In this document: positions 1 to 9,400 of the stretch, in pieces | Layout: the number at the start of each line of letters is the position of its first letter | How positions within the stretch are numbered: the stretch's first letter is position 1 | Source: Pyrinomonadaceae bacterium | GTDB lineage: Bacteria; Acidobacteriota; Blastocatellia; Pyrinomonadales; Pyrinomonadaceae | DNA length: 64,000 nucleotides | Reading direction: 5' to 3' | Assembly: GCA_028284415.1 (NCBI GenBank) | Contig: JANQRU010000004.1 | Span: 682,001-746,000 of the forward strand | Position numbers and translations under genes: made by a program | Notes under the pieces: model-generated | Told to the model about the DNA's origin: nothing | The model's input: only the letters and a program-made list of their open reading frames with translations | Database searches by the model: none

Positions 1-1254
1 GCTGGCAATATTAGCGGCTTCGTCAGAAAAAGTTTCAGCAAATTTTGCGGCAGTGTTTAATTTAGCTAGTTTTGCTTTTTCTAGTATTTCTGTTCCGGTT
101 TTAGTCTTAGCTAAAATGCTTCCAGCTTTGCCGATTCCTTTACCAAGTAAAATCTCAATAATTGCTGAACCGACTAATTCACCAAGCATTTCAGATTTTT
201 CATGCGGCGGAGCGTTTTTAAATTTTTCCCAAGTTTTACCCAGTTCATTTTTGAGAGCATTAAAAGTCTCAACCGGATTTGAAACGATTTGCCAGAGTGC
301 TTTCATCGTTCCGGGTAAATCTGTTACTAAGCCGATCGTTCCTTTAATTGAATTAAATGCTCCTTTAACAACTCCGCGTATAAATGCGGAAACCTCGTTG
401 TTATTCATCGCATCGTAGTAAACTTTCTCAACGCGATTAGCTTTTTCCTGAACACTTATGCGAGCAATCTTTATCCTGAGAATATCGGCAATACTCAAAT
501 CAAATCTTGCCGAATTGCCTGAAACTCGTAAATTTTGAACCTTAACTCCTGCCTCTTTTGCCAATGAGAGAATTTCCCTAAAATGATGTCCTTTTAGATT
601 CCCGCCGCCATAAGCACTCTTGATAAGTGAAAACAAAGCATTATCCTGAACGCTCAAATTAGGAGCGTTCGATAAATTTACAAAAAATGGTTTGAGTTGA
701 TTTGGGTCGGTTGGTATTCCGATTTTTGAAGTTAAAACTTCTGCTTGCCTCGCTAATTGCTCAAGATTAATTTTTTGAATTTGCCCGTTGTTAAAAGACT
801 CAGAATTATTTGTGGATTGAGGTAAAGAGTATTCTTTTCCACGTCGCAATTTCCCGCCTTGTGCAATGAATTCATTTTGAAGTGCCTTGAGATATTTTAC
901 TTGATTCGCGTTAAGCACATAAGATTGTGTCCCTCTTTCCAATTCGCCTAGTTTAATTTTTTTGCTGTCTTTTGGAGAAGGATCATCCTTTGAAAATTTA
1001 AATTCCAGCGGACTGTTCACATATCTTTCGACAAATTTTCTTTGTTGTTCAGTTCCATCCAAACCAGCTTCGCTTGTTGCTTCGAGTAAAAATCGTTTGT
1101 GAATTTCTTTGGGTGATTCATTTTTGCTAACTCGGACTGAAACAGTATTGTTTTTCGGAAAAAATTTATCTTGGAGAAGAGCTTGCCAATTATAGTTTTT
1201 GGCTTCGATTCTATTTGTGAGAAATTGTGAATTGTTGTTGAGTTCTTGAATCAT
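1..1254 (-). CDS. Partial large protein, N-terminal 418 residues, polymorphic-toxin-carrier-like; runs off the window
   Basis: An uninterrupted minus-strand frame begins with ATG at 1254 and is still open at base 1, so only the N-terminal part is visible. The first 280 residues are hydrophilic and not recognised, with no signal peptide. Residues about 282-400 (beginning SAFIRGVVKGAFNSIKGTIG and continuing through a PVETFNALKN stretch to a GELVGSAIIEILLGKGIGKA segment) resemble the alpha-helical, glycine-rich 'pre-toxin' linkers that precede C-terminal toxin domains in polymorphic toxins. The effector domain, if any, lies outside the window. The gene follows clpC on the same strand after 102 bp. 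No clear Shine-Dalgarno precedes the ATG. Function is inferred from style only and could be wrong; that the frame is coding is well supported by its codon use. Confidence 0.75.
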   Translation of the reverse strand, partial: MIQELNNNSQFLTNRIEAKNYNWQALLQDKFFPKNNTVSVRVSKNESPKEIHKRFLLEATSEAGLDGTEQQRKFVERYVNSPLEFKFSKDDPSPKDSKKIKLGELERGTQSYVLNANQVKYLKALQNEFIAQGGKLRRGKEYSLPQSTNNSESFNNGQIQKINLEQLARQAEVLTSKIGIPTDPNQLKPFFVNLSNAPNLSVQDNALFSLIKSAYGGGNLKGHHFREILSLAKEAGVKVQNLRVSGNSARFDLSIADILRIKIARISVQEKANRVEKVYYDAMNNNEVSAFIRGVVKGAFNSIKGTIGLVTDLPGTMKALWQIVSNPVETFNALKNELGKTWEKFKNAPPHEKSEMLGELVGSAIIEILLGKGIGKAGSILAKTKTGTEILEKAKLAKLNTAAKFAETFSDEAANIAS

Positions 1255-1269
1255 CGCTTTAAACAAAAA

Positions 1270-1318
1270 AATTACGAATAAATTTTAGGTTAAAAAATCC
1301 CTTTACTTATTCGTAATT
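1270..1318. repeat. 12-bp perfect inverted repeat between clpC and the partial gene
   Basis: AATTACGAATAA (1270-1281) and its exact complement (1307-1318) are separated by 25 bp. It lies downstream of the clpC stop and just upstream of the next start on the same strand. The stem is AT-rich and has no long T run, so it could be a weak terminator, an attenuating hairpin or a protein-binding palindrome. Confidence 0.55.
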
Positions 1319-1356
1319 ATCGGCGTTTTTGTTAAAAAGTTTCTCTTTATAAGAAC

Positions 1357-3744
1357 TCAGCTTGTTGCTACTGCATCTTTTTTCTTAGTCTTTTTCAAAG
1401 GTCTGAGTAAAAGTTTGTTCTCTTCGCAGTAAACCTCCACAATACTCTCCTTATCCAATTCGCCTTGGATCAATGCTTCAGAAAGTTCATCCTCGACATA
1501 TTTTTGCAAAGCACGGCGAAGCGGTCTTGCACCGTAACTTCGGTCAGCACAGGTTTTTTCAATTAACCATTGCTTAGCTTCTTTAGTCAGTTGAACCTGC
1601 AATGAGTGTTGCTCAAGAATTGTATTTAATTCGCCAACTTGTAGATCAATAATCTGAGTCAGGTCTTCATCGGATAATTCGTCGAAGACGATTATCTCAT
1701 CAAGACGATTGATAAACTCCGGTGCAAATGTTCGCTTAACCTCCGATAAAACTTGCTCTTCCATTTTTTCGCGGGAAGCATCTTCGCTTGCTTGGAATCC
1801 AAGCGTTGCACGCTTCTGAATAAATCTTGCCCCGATATTGGAAGTCATTATGAAAACGGCATTCTTACAATCAATTTCATTGCCGTGCGAATCGGTTAAT
1901 TTTCCATCTTCAAAAACCTGCAAAAGCACATTGAATAAATCGGGATGAGCTTTTTCAACTTCATCAAAAAGCACGATTGCATAAGGCGTTTGGCGAAGCC
2001 TTTCGGTTAATTGTCCGCCTTCTTCGTGTCCAACATAGCCCGGAGGCGAACCGATAAATTTCGCAACCGTATGTTTTTCCATAAACTCCGACATATCGAA
2101 ACGTATCAGAGCTTTTTCAGAGCCAAACAAGAATTTAGCTAGAGTTCTTGCAACCTCGGTTTTTCCAACACCCGTGGGTCCTAAGAAAAGAAATGAACCA
2201 ACGGGACGTGCAGGATTTTTCAAACCAGCACGCGAACGACGAATCGCTCGTGCAAGTGCGGAAATTGCGTTGCGTTGAGAAATAATTCGCTCGTGTAATT
2301 TGTCTTCAATTTTGAGAAGCTTGCTGGCTTCTTCCTGTTTAATTGACTGAATCGGAATCCCCGTCCAGCGTGCAATTACTTCCTCAACATCATCTTTTGT
2401 AACCTCGACCGCAAAAAATGAATCTTCGAAAGTTTCAAGTTCAAAGGAAATTAATTTTTCTTCATCCGTAACTTTTTTCCAGTTATCAACCGTCTCTTTC
2501 CAGTCAGGCTCAGAAGAATTTTCTTGTTCGTAGCGGAGTTTTGCTCTTGCTCCTGCTTCGTCGAGAACGTCAATTGCTTTGTCTGGTAAAAATCTTTCGG
2601 GAATGTAGCGGTTGGTTTGAAAAACTGAGGCTTCGAGGGCTTCTTTTGAATAGCGGATTTGATGAAAAGCTTCGTATCTTTCGGCAATTCCTTCAATGAT
2701 TTCGAGGGCTTCTTCCTCAGTTGGCTGAATTACCTTAACGGCTTGAAAACGTCTTTCAAGCGAACGGTCTTTTTCAATAGATTTACGATATTCGCCCGGT
2801 GTTGTTGCTCCGATACATTGCAATTCACCTCTAGATAAAGCAGGCTTTAAAATATTCGCAGCATCAAGCGAACCCTCTGCTGAACCTGCACCGACTAGTG
2901 TATGAATTTCATCAATGAAAACAACAAACTGCTTATTTTCTTTGAGTTCCGCCATTATTTTCTTCAAGCGTTCCTCAAATTGTCCGCGATATTTTGTTCC
3001 GGCAACAATTAAAGATAGATCAAGCGATAAGATACGCTTATTTTCCAAAAACGTCGGTACGTTTTTATCGGCAATCCTTTGTGCAAGTCCTTCGATAATC
3101 GCTGTTTTTCCAACTCCTGATTCACCGATTAAAACGGGATTATTTTTTGTGCGGCGGCAAAGAATTTCAATAACTCTCTCTGTTTCCATTTCACGCCCGA
3201 TGAGTGGGTCAAGCTTTCCTTTGGCAGCCTCTAAAGTCAGGTCTCTCGTAAATTCGTGCAGGTTTGGGGTTTCTTTTCTCTGTTTATCAAGAATGCGACG
3301 GCTCGGAACTCCGCTTTGACGGGTAAGTTTTTCGCGGACGGTGTTAAGCTTTAAGCCGTGGTCATAAAGAATTTCTGCGGCAATTGATTCTTCTTCACGC
3401 AAAATTCCCAAAAGCAGATGTTCGACGCCAATGTGACGATTTCCCAGACGCTCGCTTTCCTCATTGGCAAAAGCCAAAATTCTTTTGGTTTCAGGAGCAA
3501 GATGTAATTCCGCCGATTGCGGTATTCGCTCCCGCAAAACGATTCTTTCCTCGACATCCCGCCGAATTGAGTCAACCGTCAAACTATGACGAAACGGAAA
3601 AAATCTTGCGGAAATAGTTTTATCCTCCCGCATCAATCCCAAAAGAATATGCTCGGGAGAAATTTTCTGCGAACCATATTGCAGAGCTTCATACCGAGCA
3701 AAGAAAATTACGCGACGGGCTTTTTCAGTATAGCGTTCAAACAT
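1357..3744 (-). CDS. clpC: ATP-dependent Clp protease ATP-binding subunit ClpC
   Basis: AAA+ unfoldase that feeds substrates to the ClpP protease in the cytoplasm. The two Clp_N repeats occupy about residues 1-145. D1 carries Walker A GESGVGKT at 207-214 and Walker B FIDEI at 276-280. A middle region lies around 405-460, and D2 carries Walker A GPTGVGKT at 522-529 and Walker B VLFDEVEKAH at 591-600. The protein is 795 residues, slightly shorter than typical ClpC (about 810-850), mainly because the M-domain region is compact. The N-terminus MFERYTEKARRVIFFARYEA is the classical ClpC start. No clpP or mcsB is adjacent; a possible promoter lies just upstream. Confidence 0.97.
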   Translation of the reverse strand: MFERYTEKARRVIFFARYEALQYGSQKISPEHILLGLMREDKTISARFFPFRHSLTVDSIRRDVEERIVLRERIPQSAELHLAPETKRILAFANEESERLGNRHIGVEHLLLGILREEESIAAEILYDHGLKLNTVREKLTRQSGVPSRRILDKQRKETPNLHEFTRDLTLEAAKGKLDPLIGREMETERVIEILCRRTKNNPVLIGESGVGKTAIIEGLAQRIADKNVPTFLENKRILSLDLSLIVAGTKYRGQFEERLKKIMAELKENKQFVVFIDEIHTLVGAGSAEGSLDAANILKPALSRGELQCIGATTPGEYRKSIEKDRSLERRFQAVKVIQPTEEEALEIIEGIAERYEAFHQIRYSKEALEASVFQTNRYIPERFLPDKAIDVLDEAGARAKLRYEQENSSEPDWKETVDNWKKVTDEEKLISFELETFEDSFFAVEVTKDDVEEVIARWTGIPIQSIKQEEASKLLKIEDKLHERIISQRNAISALARAIRRSRAGLKNPARPVGSFLFLGPTGVGKTEVARTLAKFLFGSEKALIRFDMSEFMEKHTVAKFIGSPPGYVGHEEGGQLTERLRQTPYAIVLFDEVEKAHPDLFNVLLQVFEDGKLTDSHGNEIDCKNAVFIMTSNIGARFIQKRATLGFQASEDASREKMEEQVLSEVKRTFAPEFINRLDEIIVFDELSDEDLTQIIDLQVGELNTILEQHSLQVQLTKEAKQWLIEKTCADRSYGARPLRRALQKYVEDELSEALIQGELDKESIVEVYCEENKLLLRPLKKTKKKDAVATS

Positions 3745-3792
3745 AAATTAAAAATTATAAATCCCTAAGACTTTGTTATGAATTGGAAACTT

Positions 3793-3823
3793 ATTATAGC
3801 CAAAGTCTGACTTGTTCTGCCAA
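3793..3823 (-). promoter_or_regulatory. Possible sigma-70-type promoter of clpC
   Basis: On the minus strand TTGGCA (3823-3818) precedes a perfect TATAAT (3798-3793) with a 19-bp spacer, about 50 bp before the clpC ATG. The -10 is convincing; the spacer is longer than the usual 17. Confidence 0.4.
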
Positions 3824-3892
3824 ATTTTTCAAGATTAATTTTTTTCAGGCTTGCTTCAAATATAGTTTCAAAAGCCTCAAAACTCCAAAAAA

Positions 3893-5047
3893 TTATCGTT
3901 GCCTGAAAATTTCTAAGGGTTTTATTTTACTTGCCTTTAGAACGGGATAAATAATCGCTAATAAACACAATAAAAAAGTCAAGCTGACCATCAGTAAAAT
4001 ATTTAAAAAATCAGGCTTAAATGGGATATAGCTTAGAGAATAAACTTCCTTGGACAAACTTATTACCTCAAAGTAATTTCCCAAAACACAGACCACTATT
4101 CCGAGCGTTACACCTATAATGATTCCTGCAAGACTCAAAATAATTCCTTCAAATAAAAATATCGAAACCAAATTCCTTGTCTTAGCACCGCAGGTTCTCA
4201 AAACTGCGATATCTGTTTTTCGTTCGTTTATTAGAAGTGAAAGCGTCGTGGTGATATTTAATGAGGCGATAAAAATTATCAGCAAAATTATGCTGAATGC
4301 TACTTTTCTTTCCAGACTCAACGCGGCAAAAAGTGGTTTGTTAGCTTCCTGCCAATCCAGGACTTTGAAGTCATTTCCTAAAACCTTACGAATCTCTTCG
4401 GCGGTTTCATTTGCTCTGTAAATGTCTTTAACTGAAACACTAAAAACTCTAGGTGAAAAACTTTGTAATTCTTTGATCTTCAGATAGTTTGCTTCGTCAG
4501 CAAATATCCACGTTGAATCATATTCATAAAGCCCCGTTTCAAAAACATCTTTTATAAATACTTTTGAATTCTTCGGCGTTTCTTCATTTTCAAGCGTAAG
4601 GATCTCTGCTTCATCACCAATTTTCAAGTTTAGTTTTTTAGCAAGTTCTTTTCCCAATGAAACTTGAATACTATTTTTCTGATTTTTGAAACTCGAAGAC
4701 TGAACCCTCAAAACTGCATATGCTGAAATATCTTCAGAAGAAATTACAGAGCTTTCATAAGTTGTAGGTTCTACTTTTTGCACATTTTCAATTTTTTCAA
4801 GGCTTCTTTTTACTATCTGAGAATTGGAAAAGTTTGTATTGCCTTCATTAAAAATTGTAATGTGCGAAGTATTACTCAAAACCTTATCCTGCATTTCATC
4901 GCTAAAACCTTTTGCAATTGCCTGAGCAACAATTAAACTCGCCACTCCGGCGGCAATCCCTAAAATCGCAACCATTGATGTAAAACGCACTAGATTTTTC
5001 CGTCGCGTGCGAAAATATCTCCAGGCAAGTTTTAGTTCAAAAGACAT
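3893..5047 (-). CDS. LolC/LolE-type (FtsX/MacB) ABC transporter permease
   Basis: Inner-membrane permease of the lipoprotein-releasing type. The N-terminus MSFELKLAWRYFRTRRKN is the family hallmark, followed by TM1 (about 21-45), a periplasmic domain of about 190 residues, and three C-terminal TM segments around 245-375 that form the FtsX domain. It ends KIKPLEIFRQR, also typical. At 384 residues it is near LolC/E size (about 400-415). No LolD ATPase is next to it, so the partner must be elsewhere. Whether it extracts lipoproteins or exports something else cannot be told from the sequence. Confidence 0.88.
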   Translation of the reverse strand: MSFELKLAWRYFRTRRKNLVRFTSMVAILGIAAGVASLIVAQAIAKGFSDEMQDKVLSNTSHITIFNEGNTNFSNSQIVKRSLEKIENVQKVEPTTYESSVISSEDISAYAVLRVQSSSFKNQKNSIQVSLGKELAKKLNLKIGDEAEILTLENEETPKNSKVFIKDVFETGLYEYDSTWIFADEANYLKIKELQSFSPRVFSVSVKDIYRANETAEEIRKVLGNDFKVLDWQEANKPLFAALSLERKVAFSIILLIIFIASLNITTTLSLLINERKTDIAVLRTCGAKTRNLVSIFLFEGIILSLAGIIIGVTLGIVVCVLGNYFEVISLSKEVYSLSYIPFKPDFLNILLMVSLTFLLCLLAIIYPVLKASKIKPLEIFRQR

Positions 5048-5053
5048 TTGGAT

Positions 5054-5085
5054 AAATGGTAAATGGTAAATGGTAAATGGTAAAT
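5054..5085. repeat. Heptameric tandem repeat, AAATGGT x4
   Basis: Four head-to-tail copies of AAATGGT plus a partial copy sit immediately upstream of the LolC/E-like gene start. The unit differs by one base from the TGATAAA/AAATGAT heptamers at 25.9 and 26.4 kb, so these form one dispersed family of heptamer arrays placed at gene starts. Confidence 0.85.
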
Positions 5086-5197
5086 CTCTGCGTGATAGAT
5101 AAATAGGTTTTATTTCTGTAAAATCTAAAATTTGGTTAGCGAAGAAGAATTACTTTTTATGTAATCCAAAATCCAAAATCGCAAACCTTGAACTGTA

Positions 5198-6325
5198 ATG
5201 CCTTTAGCAAAAATAGAAGACGCCGTTGAAGATATTAAAAACGGCAAGATGATAATAATTGTTGATGATGAAGACCGCGAAAACGAGGGTGATCTCGTTT
5301 GTGCAGCAGAAAAAATCACGCCTGAAGTAATAAACTTTATGGCAACGCATGGACGCGGACTCATTTGTATGCCTTTGACGGAAGAGCGTTGTGATTATCT
5401 GCAACTCCCGCCACAAACTCAGGATAATACTTCATCAATGGGAACAGCCTTTACAATTTCGATTGAGGCTAAAGAAGGTGTTACGACCGGAATCTCTGCT
5501 GCTGACCGTGCCCAGACGATTTTGACCGCGGTTAACTCTGATTCAAGACCAAATGATTTAGCACGCCCAGGTCATATTTTTCCTTTGCGTGCAAAAAATG
5601 GTGGAGTTCTTGTAAGAGTTGGTCAAACAGAAGCAAGCGTTGACATGGCTAGAATTGCAGGTTTAGACCCATCGGCTGTTATCTGCGAAATTATGAATGA
5701 AGACGGCACGATGGCTCGCCTTCCACAACTCGAAGTTTTTGCTGAAAAACATGACTTAAAAATTATCTCCGTTGCAGACCTAGTTCGTTACCGGATTCAA
5801 GAAGAATCTCTTGTCAAAAAAGTTTTAGAAACAGATTTACCGACAGATTTTGGAACTTTTCGTGCTGTCGTGTATGAAAACATTATAAATGGCGAAACGC
5901 ACGTGGCGTTCGTGCTGGGGGATGTCTCTGATGCAACCGAACCGACGCTTGTCCGCGTCCAAACGGAGAACATAACTTTTGCAATGTTTGGCTCAAAATT
6001 AGGTGAAGCATCTTTGGCAATTAACTCTTCCCTTAAGAAAATTTCCGAAGCCGGCAAAGGCGTGATACTTTACTTGCGTCAGAACGAGCATAATCTTGAT
6101 CTGATTCATCAGCTTGAAACCTATGCCATTATGCAAGAGAAAAATCTGGATTTTCAGACAGCCAAAAAAGAAACAGGTTATGGAAAATTCAGAGATTATG
6201 GAATCGGTGCTCAAATATTAAATGATCTGGGTGTCAGAAAGATCAAATTGCTTTCAAATCATCCCCCACATGTAAACGCTCTCGATGCTTTTAATTTAGA
6301 AATCGTTGAGGTTGAACCGCTTTAA
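5198..6325 (+). CDS. ribB: 3,4-dihydroxy-2-butanone-4-phosphate synthase with a degenerate GTP cyclohydrolase II domain
   Basis: Riboflavin pathway: ribulose 5-phosphate to 3,4-dihydroxy-2-butanone 4-phosphate plus formate. Residues 1-200 are a complete DHBP synthase ([11 protein letters not shown] at 22-32, HGRG at 51-54, [10 protein letters not shown] near 123-132). Residues 205-375 align with GTP cyclohydrolase II, but the three zinc cysteines expected around 256-271 are absent and the arginine-bearing LRQEGRGIGL loop reads [10 protein letters not shown] (293-302). Only the late [10 protein letters not shown] motif survives. The second half is therefore probably inactive, as in proteins described as RibBX, and a separate RibA would be needed elsewhere. 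ATG at 5198 gives the conserved N-terminus; the ribosome site is weak. Confidence 0.93.
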   Translation: MPLAKIEDAVEDIKNGKMIIIVDDEDRENEGDLVCAAEKITPEVINFMATHGRGLICMPLTEERCDYLQLPPQTQDNTSSMGTAFTISIEAKEGVTTGISAADRAQTILTAVNSDSRPNDLARPGHIFPLRAKNGGVLVRVGQTEASVDMARIAGLDPSAVICEIMNEDGTMARLPQLEVFAEKHDLKIISVADLVRYRIQEESLVKKVLETDLPTDFGTFRAVVYENIINGETHVAFVLGDVSDATEPTLVRVQTENITFAMFGSKLGEASLAINSSLKKISEAGKGVILYLRQNEHNLDLIHQLETYAIMQEKNLDFQTAKKETGYGKFRDYGIGAQILNDLGVRKIKLLSNHPPHVNALDAFNLEIVEVEPL

Positions 6326-6358
6326 CAAGTTATTTGTAAAAATTTTGGAAAAGTAGGT

Positions 6359-6364
6359 TATAAT
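6359..6364 (+). promoter_or_regulatory. Possible -10 element (TATAAT) before the TamB/BamA-like operon
   Basis: A perfect TATAAT lies 45 bp before the start of the TamB-like gene, in the gap after ribB. No good -35 hexamer is visible at 16-18 bp, so the assignment is tentative. Confidence 0.3.
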
Positions 6365-6408
6365 GCAGAAATTAATATGTAATTGCTCTCCTTTAAGATA
6401 GAGGTTTA

Positions 6409-9400
6409 ATGTCCCAAGAAGAAATAAATAAGACCGAAGAGCAAATCGAAGAAACAAATAATCAAACTGATACAGCGGAAAAATCTCCAACAGATGACAA
6501 ACCCAAAAAGAGATTTTTTAAGCGTCGCTATTTTTTAATTGCGTTCGGACTCCTTTCTCTGCTCACATTTTTTCTTGTTTCATCCGTTTTTGTTGCATAC
6601 CGTTCGGGTTATATAGATAACTACATCAAAGGACAATTTGTGACTGCTTTTGATGAAATGGGCGTTTCTTTTTCTGCTGATAAATTTCAAGTTTCAGTCA
6701 ATCCTCTCCAGATGACACTTGAAAATGCGACCTTTAACAACAAAAAAACAGGCGAAAAAATAGCCCGCATCGGTAATGCAAAATTTAATATGACCGTTTT
6801 GGATTTGTATGCCTTAAATCTACAGAGAAACGTGGACATACGATCTACGGACATAAATGATTTAGAAGTATGGGTCAAAATAAAAGAAGATGGCACAACA
6901 AACCTCGAAGGAATTGAAATTCTTCCACCGAAAAATGCTGTTAGATTCCAATATTCTTCTGCCGAGTTAGCCATCCGCGACAGCGTTATACATTTTGGTG
7001 ATCTGGAAAGAAAAATTTCAGGTGATGCAAAAAATATAGCTTTCTTTTTAGAGCCACAAGATAAATCGGTTCCTGACGATAAGAAGCGTTACAAATTTGA
7101 TCTGACCTCAACCAAGTCCAATTTCAAATACGATGAAAGTGAAGTTGAAAATATAGATGTTCAAGCGGATGGAATCCTCGACCAAAAAGGGGCGGAAATA
7201 GCTAACCTAAAGTTAACAACTCCGATTGGCAATTCTACGCTAAGCGGCAAAATAGAAGATTGGGATTCTCCAAAATATAACCTGAAAATAAAATCTACTG
7301 TTGATCTAACCCAGACTTCAGACATCTTCCCTTTGGGAACAGCGATCGTCGGAGTTGGAAATTTTGAAGGAAAGGTCACAGGTCAAGGTGAAGATTATAA
7401 GGTTGAAGGTGAGGTAAATTCTGATGCTCTTGCAGCCTCAAATATCCGTCTGAAAGCCTTAAAAATAAACGGAACTGTTGATGGTGACAGTGAAATTTAT
7501 AAAGGACAAGGAAGAGCAGTTGCCGAACTTTTGACCTTTGAGGATTTCAAGATTGATTTTCCGCAACTTGTCGGTAACATACGCGGAACGGGAACTGATT
7601 TTAAATGGTTTGGCGAACTTCAAGCAGCCGGATTGAAATCTCCTCTGGGATCAATAGCAGGACTTTATATAAACGATGCGGTTGCTGAATATCGCGACAA
7701 AAACTTAATTGCAACATTAGGAAATGTTCGTGCTAAAAGATTCTTTTCTGACGCTGTTTATCTTGAGACTATTAAAACAGGAAACGTCAAAATTACATCC
7801 TCAAATGGGACTACGAATGCTTCCATCCCGAATATTACGGCGAACAAACTAGACGTTGAAGGTGCAACATTAAAAGGTGTAAATGTCAGCAATGTAAAAG
7901 TTAAAAATCGCAATGGACAGACTGATGTTCAGGCAGGCGATGTAAGAGTTAATAATGTTGAAACTGCTGACGCAAGGCTCAAAAATGTAACCGCCAAGGG
8001 AGTAAATGTTCAGAATCGTGGCGGAAATACTGACATAACCGCTCAAAATATCCGATCTGAAAATGTTGATACTGATGCGGCTAAAGTTGGTAGTGTAAAT
8101 GCGACTGGCGTGGATATACAGGTCATCGGTGATGAAACCAAAATATATTCAAACGGTTTGCAGGTTGCCAAAGTTGAAACCGATGCCGCTACTCTCGGCA
8201 GCTTAAATATTGCAGGTGTAAGACTTTCGATAAGAAATGGAAGAATCGAAGCTCAATCGAATGATTTTAATGCCGGAGATGTAACTTTAGCGAAAAATGA
8301 ATCTTTGCCCGAAGGCGGAAAACTTCAAAATGTGAGCGTTGCAAAACCCGTCTTTGTGCTCGAACCTTCAGGACGTTATCGTGCGAGCCTTGATATGAGT
8401 CTTGGCGGCGGAACTTTAGGAAGCGTAAAACTTGGTAAAGCCAAGGCTTCCGTAATCGCGGAAAATGAACAGGTTGCTCTTAACAATTTAACTGCCGATG
8501 TGATGGACGGAAAAATTGACGGTGATGCAACAATCGCTCTGAATGATTCCCGCCGTTCTGACATCAAAGCCGATTTTGAAAATTTAGATATTGGTAAATT
8601 GCTCGCACTACAGGGTGGTCGCGTAATTCCCGTCGAAGGCAAAACGAACGGAAAGGTCAATCTATCTTTCAACGGCACGAATTTCAGACGTGCTAGCGGA
8701 AACCTTTTAGCCGACATCAATGCAAATGCAGGAACTTCGGAGAGGGGATTTATTCCTTTGACGGGTAAAGTTAGTGCGACTGCAACAAACGGATTATTTG
8801 ACTTAGATTACGCAAATTTAAACACCGAAAAAAGCTCTTTAAATGCAACGGGAAGCTTTGATCTAGGTGGAGATAATTCAAACTTAACAGTCGCGTTAAA
8901 TTCAAATGATGCAAGCGAAATCGAAAGAATTGTCAGGACTATAAACGTTTCTCCTGAATTAGAACAACAACTTGATAAATATCAGGTTGACCTCGCCAGA
9001 AATTTCACTTTTAACGGCAATATTACAGGAAACATTTCTAATCCAATTATAGACGGTAGTGCTTCTCTTGATTCACTCATTTTGCGTAATAGGGATTTAG
9101 GAACGCTTGTTACAAAAGTCTATGTTTCACCAACAAAAATCGAACTATCTGAGGGTATTTTACAGGAACGAAGCGGCGGAAGTGTTGCTTTCAATGTTGA
9201 TATTCCAATGACCGGAGCAAACAACATTGCTGTTAATGCAAAACTCAATAATGTAAATACAGGAAATCTCGTATCAGCACTTCCTGTTGATACGCTGCCC
9301 GACTCCATACGCGATTTACAAGCTCAAACATCGGGAACGGTAAATTTAGTTGGTTTACCCAACAAGATGCAGGGCGAAGCCAACATCACAGCAAAAGATG

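Noticed and set aside
53..418. Plus-strand frame of 121 codons at the left edge
   Set aside because: It lies antisense to the better-supported partial gene and encodes a low-complexity Ser/Pro/Ile sequence without domains.
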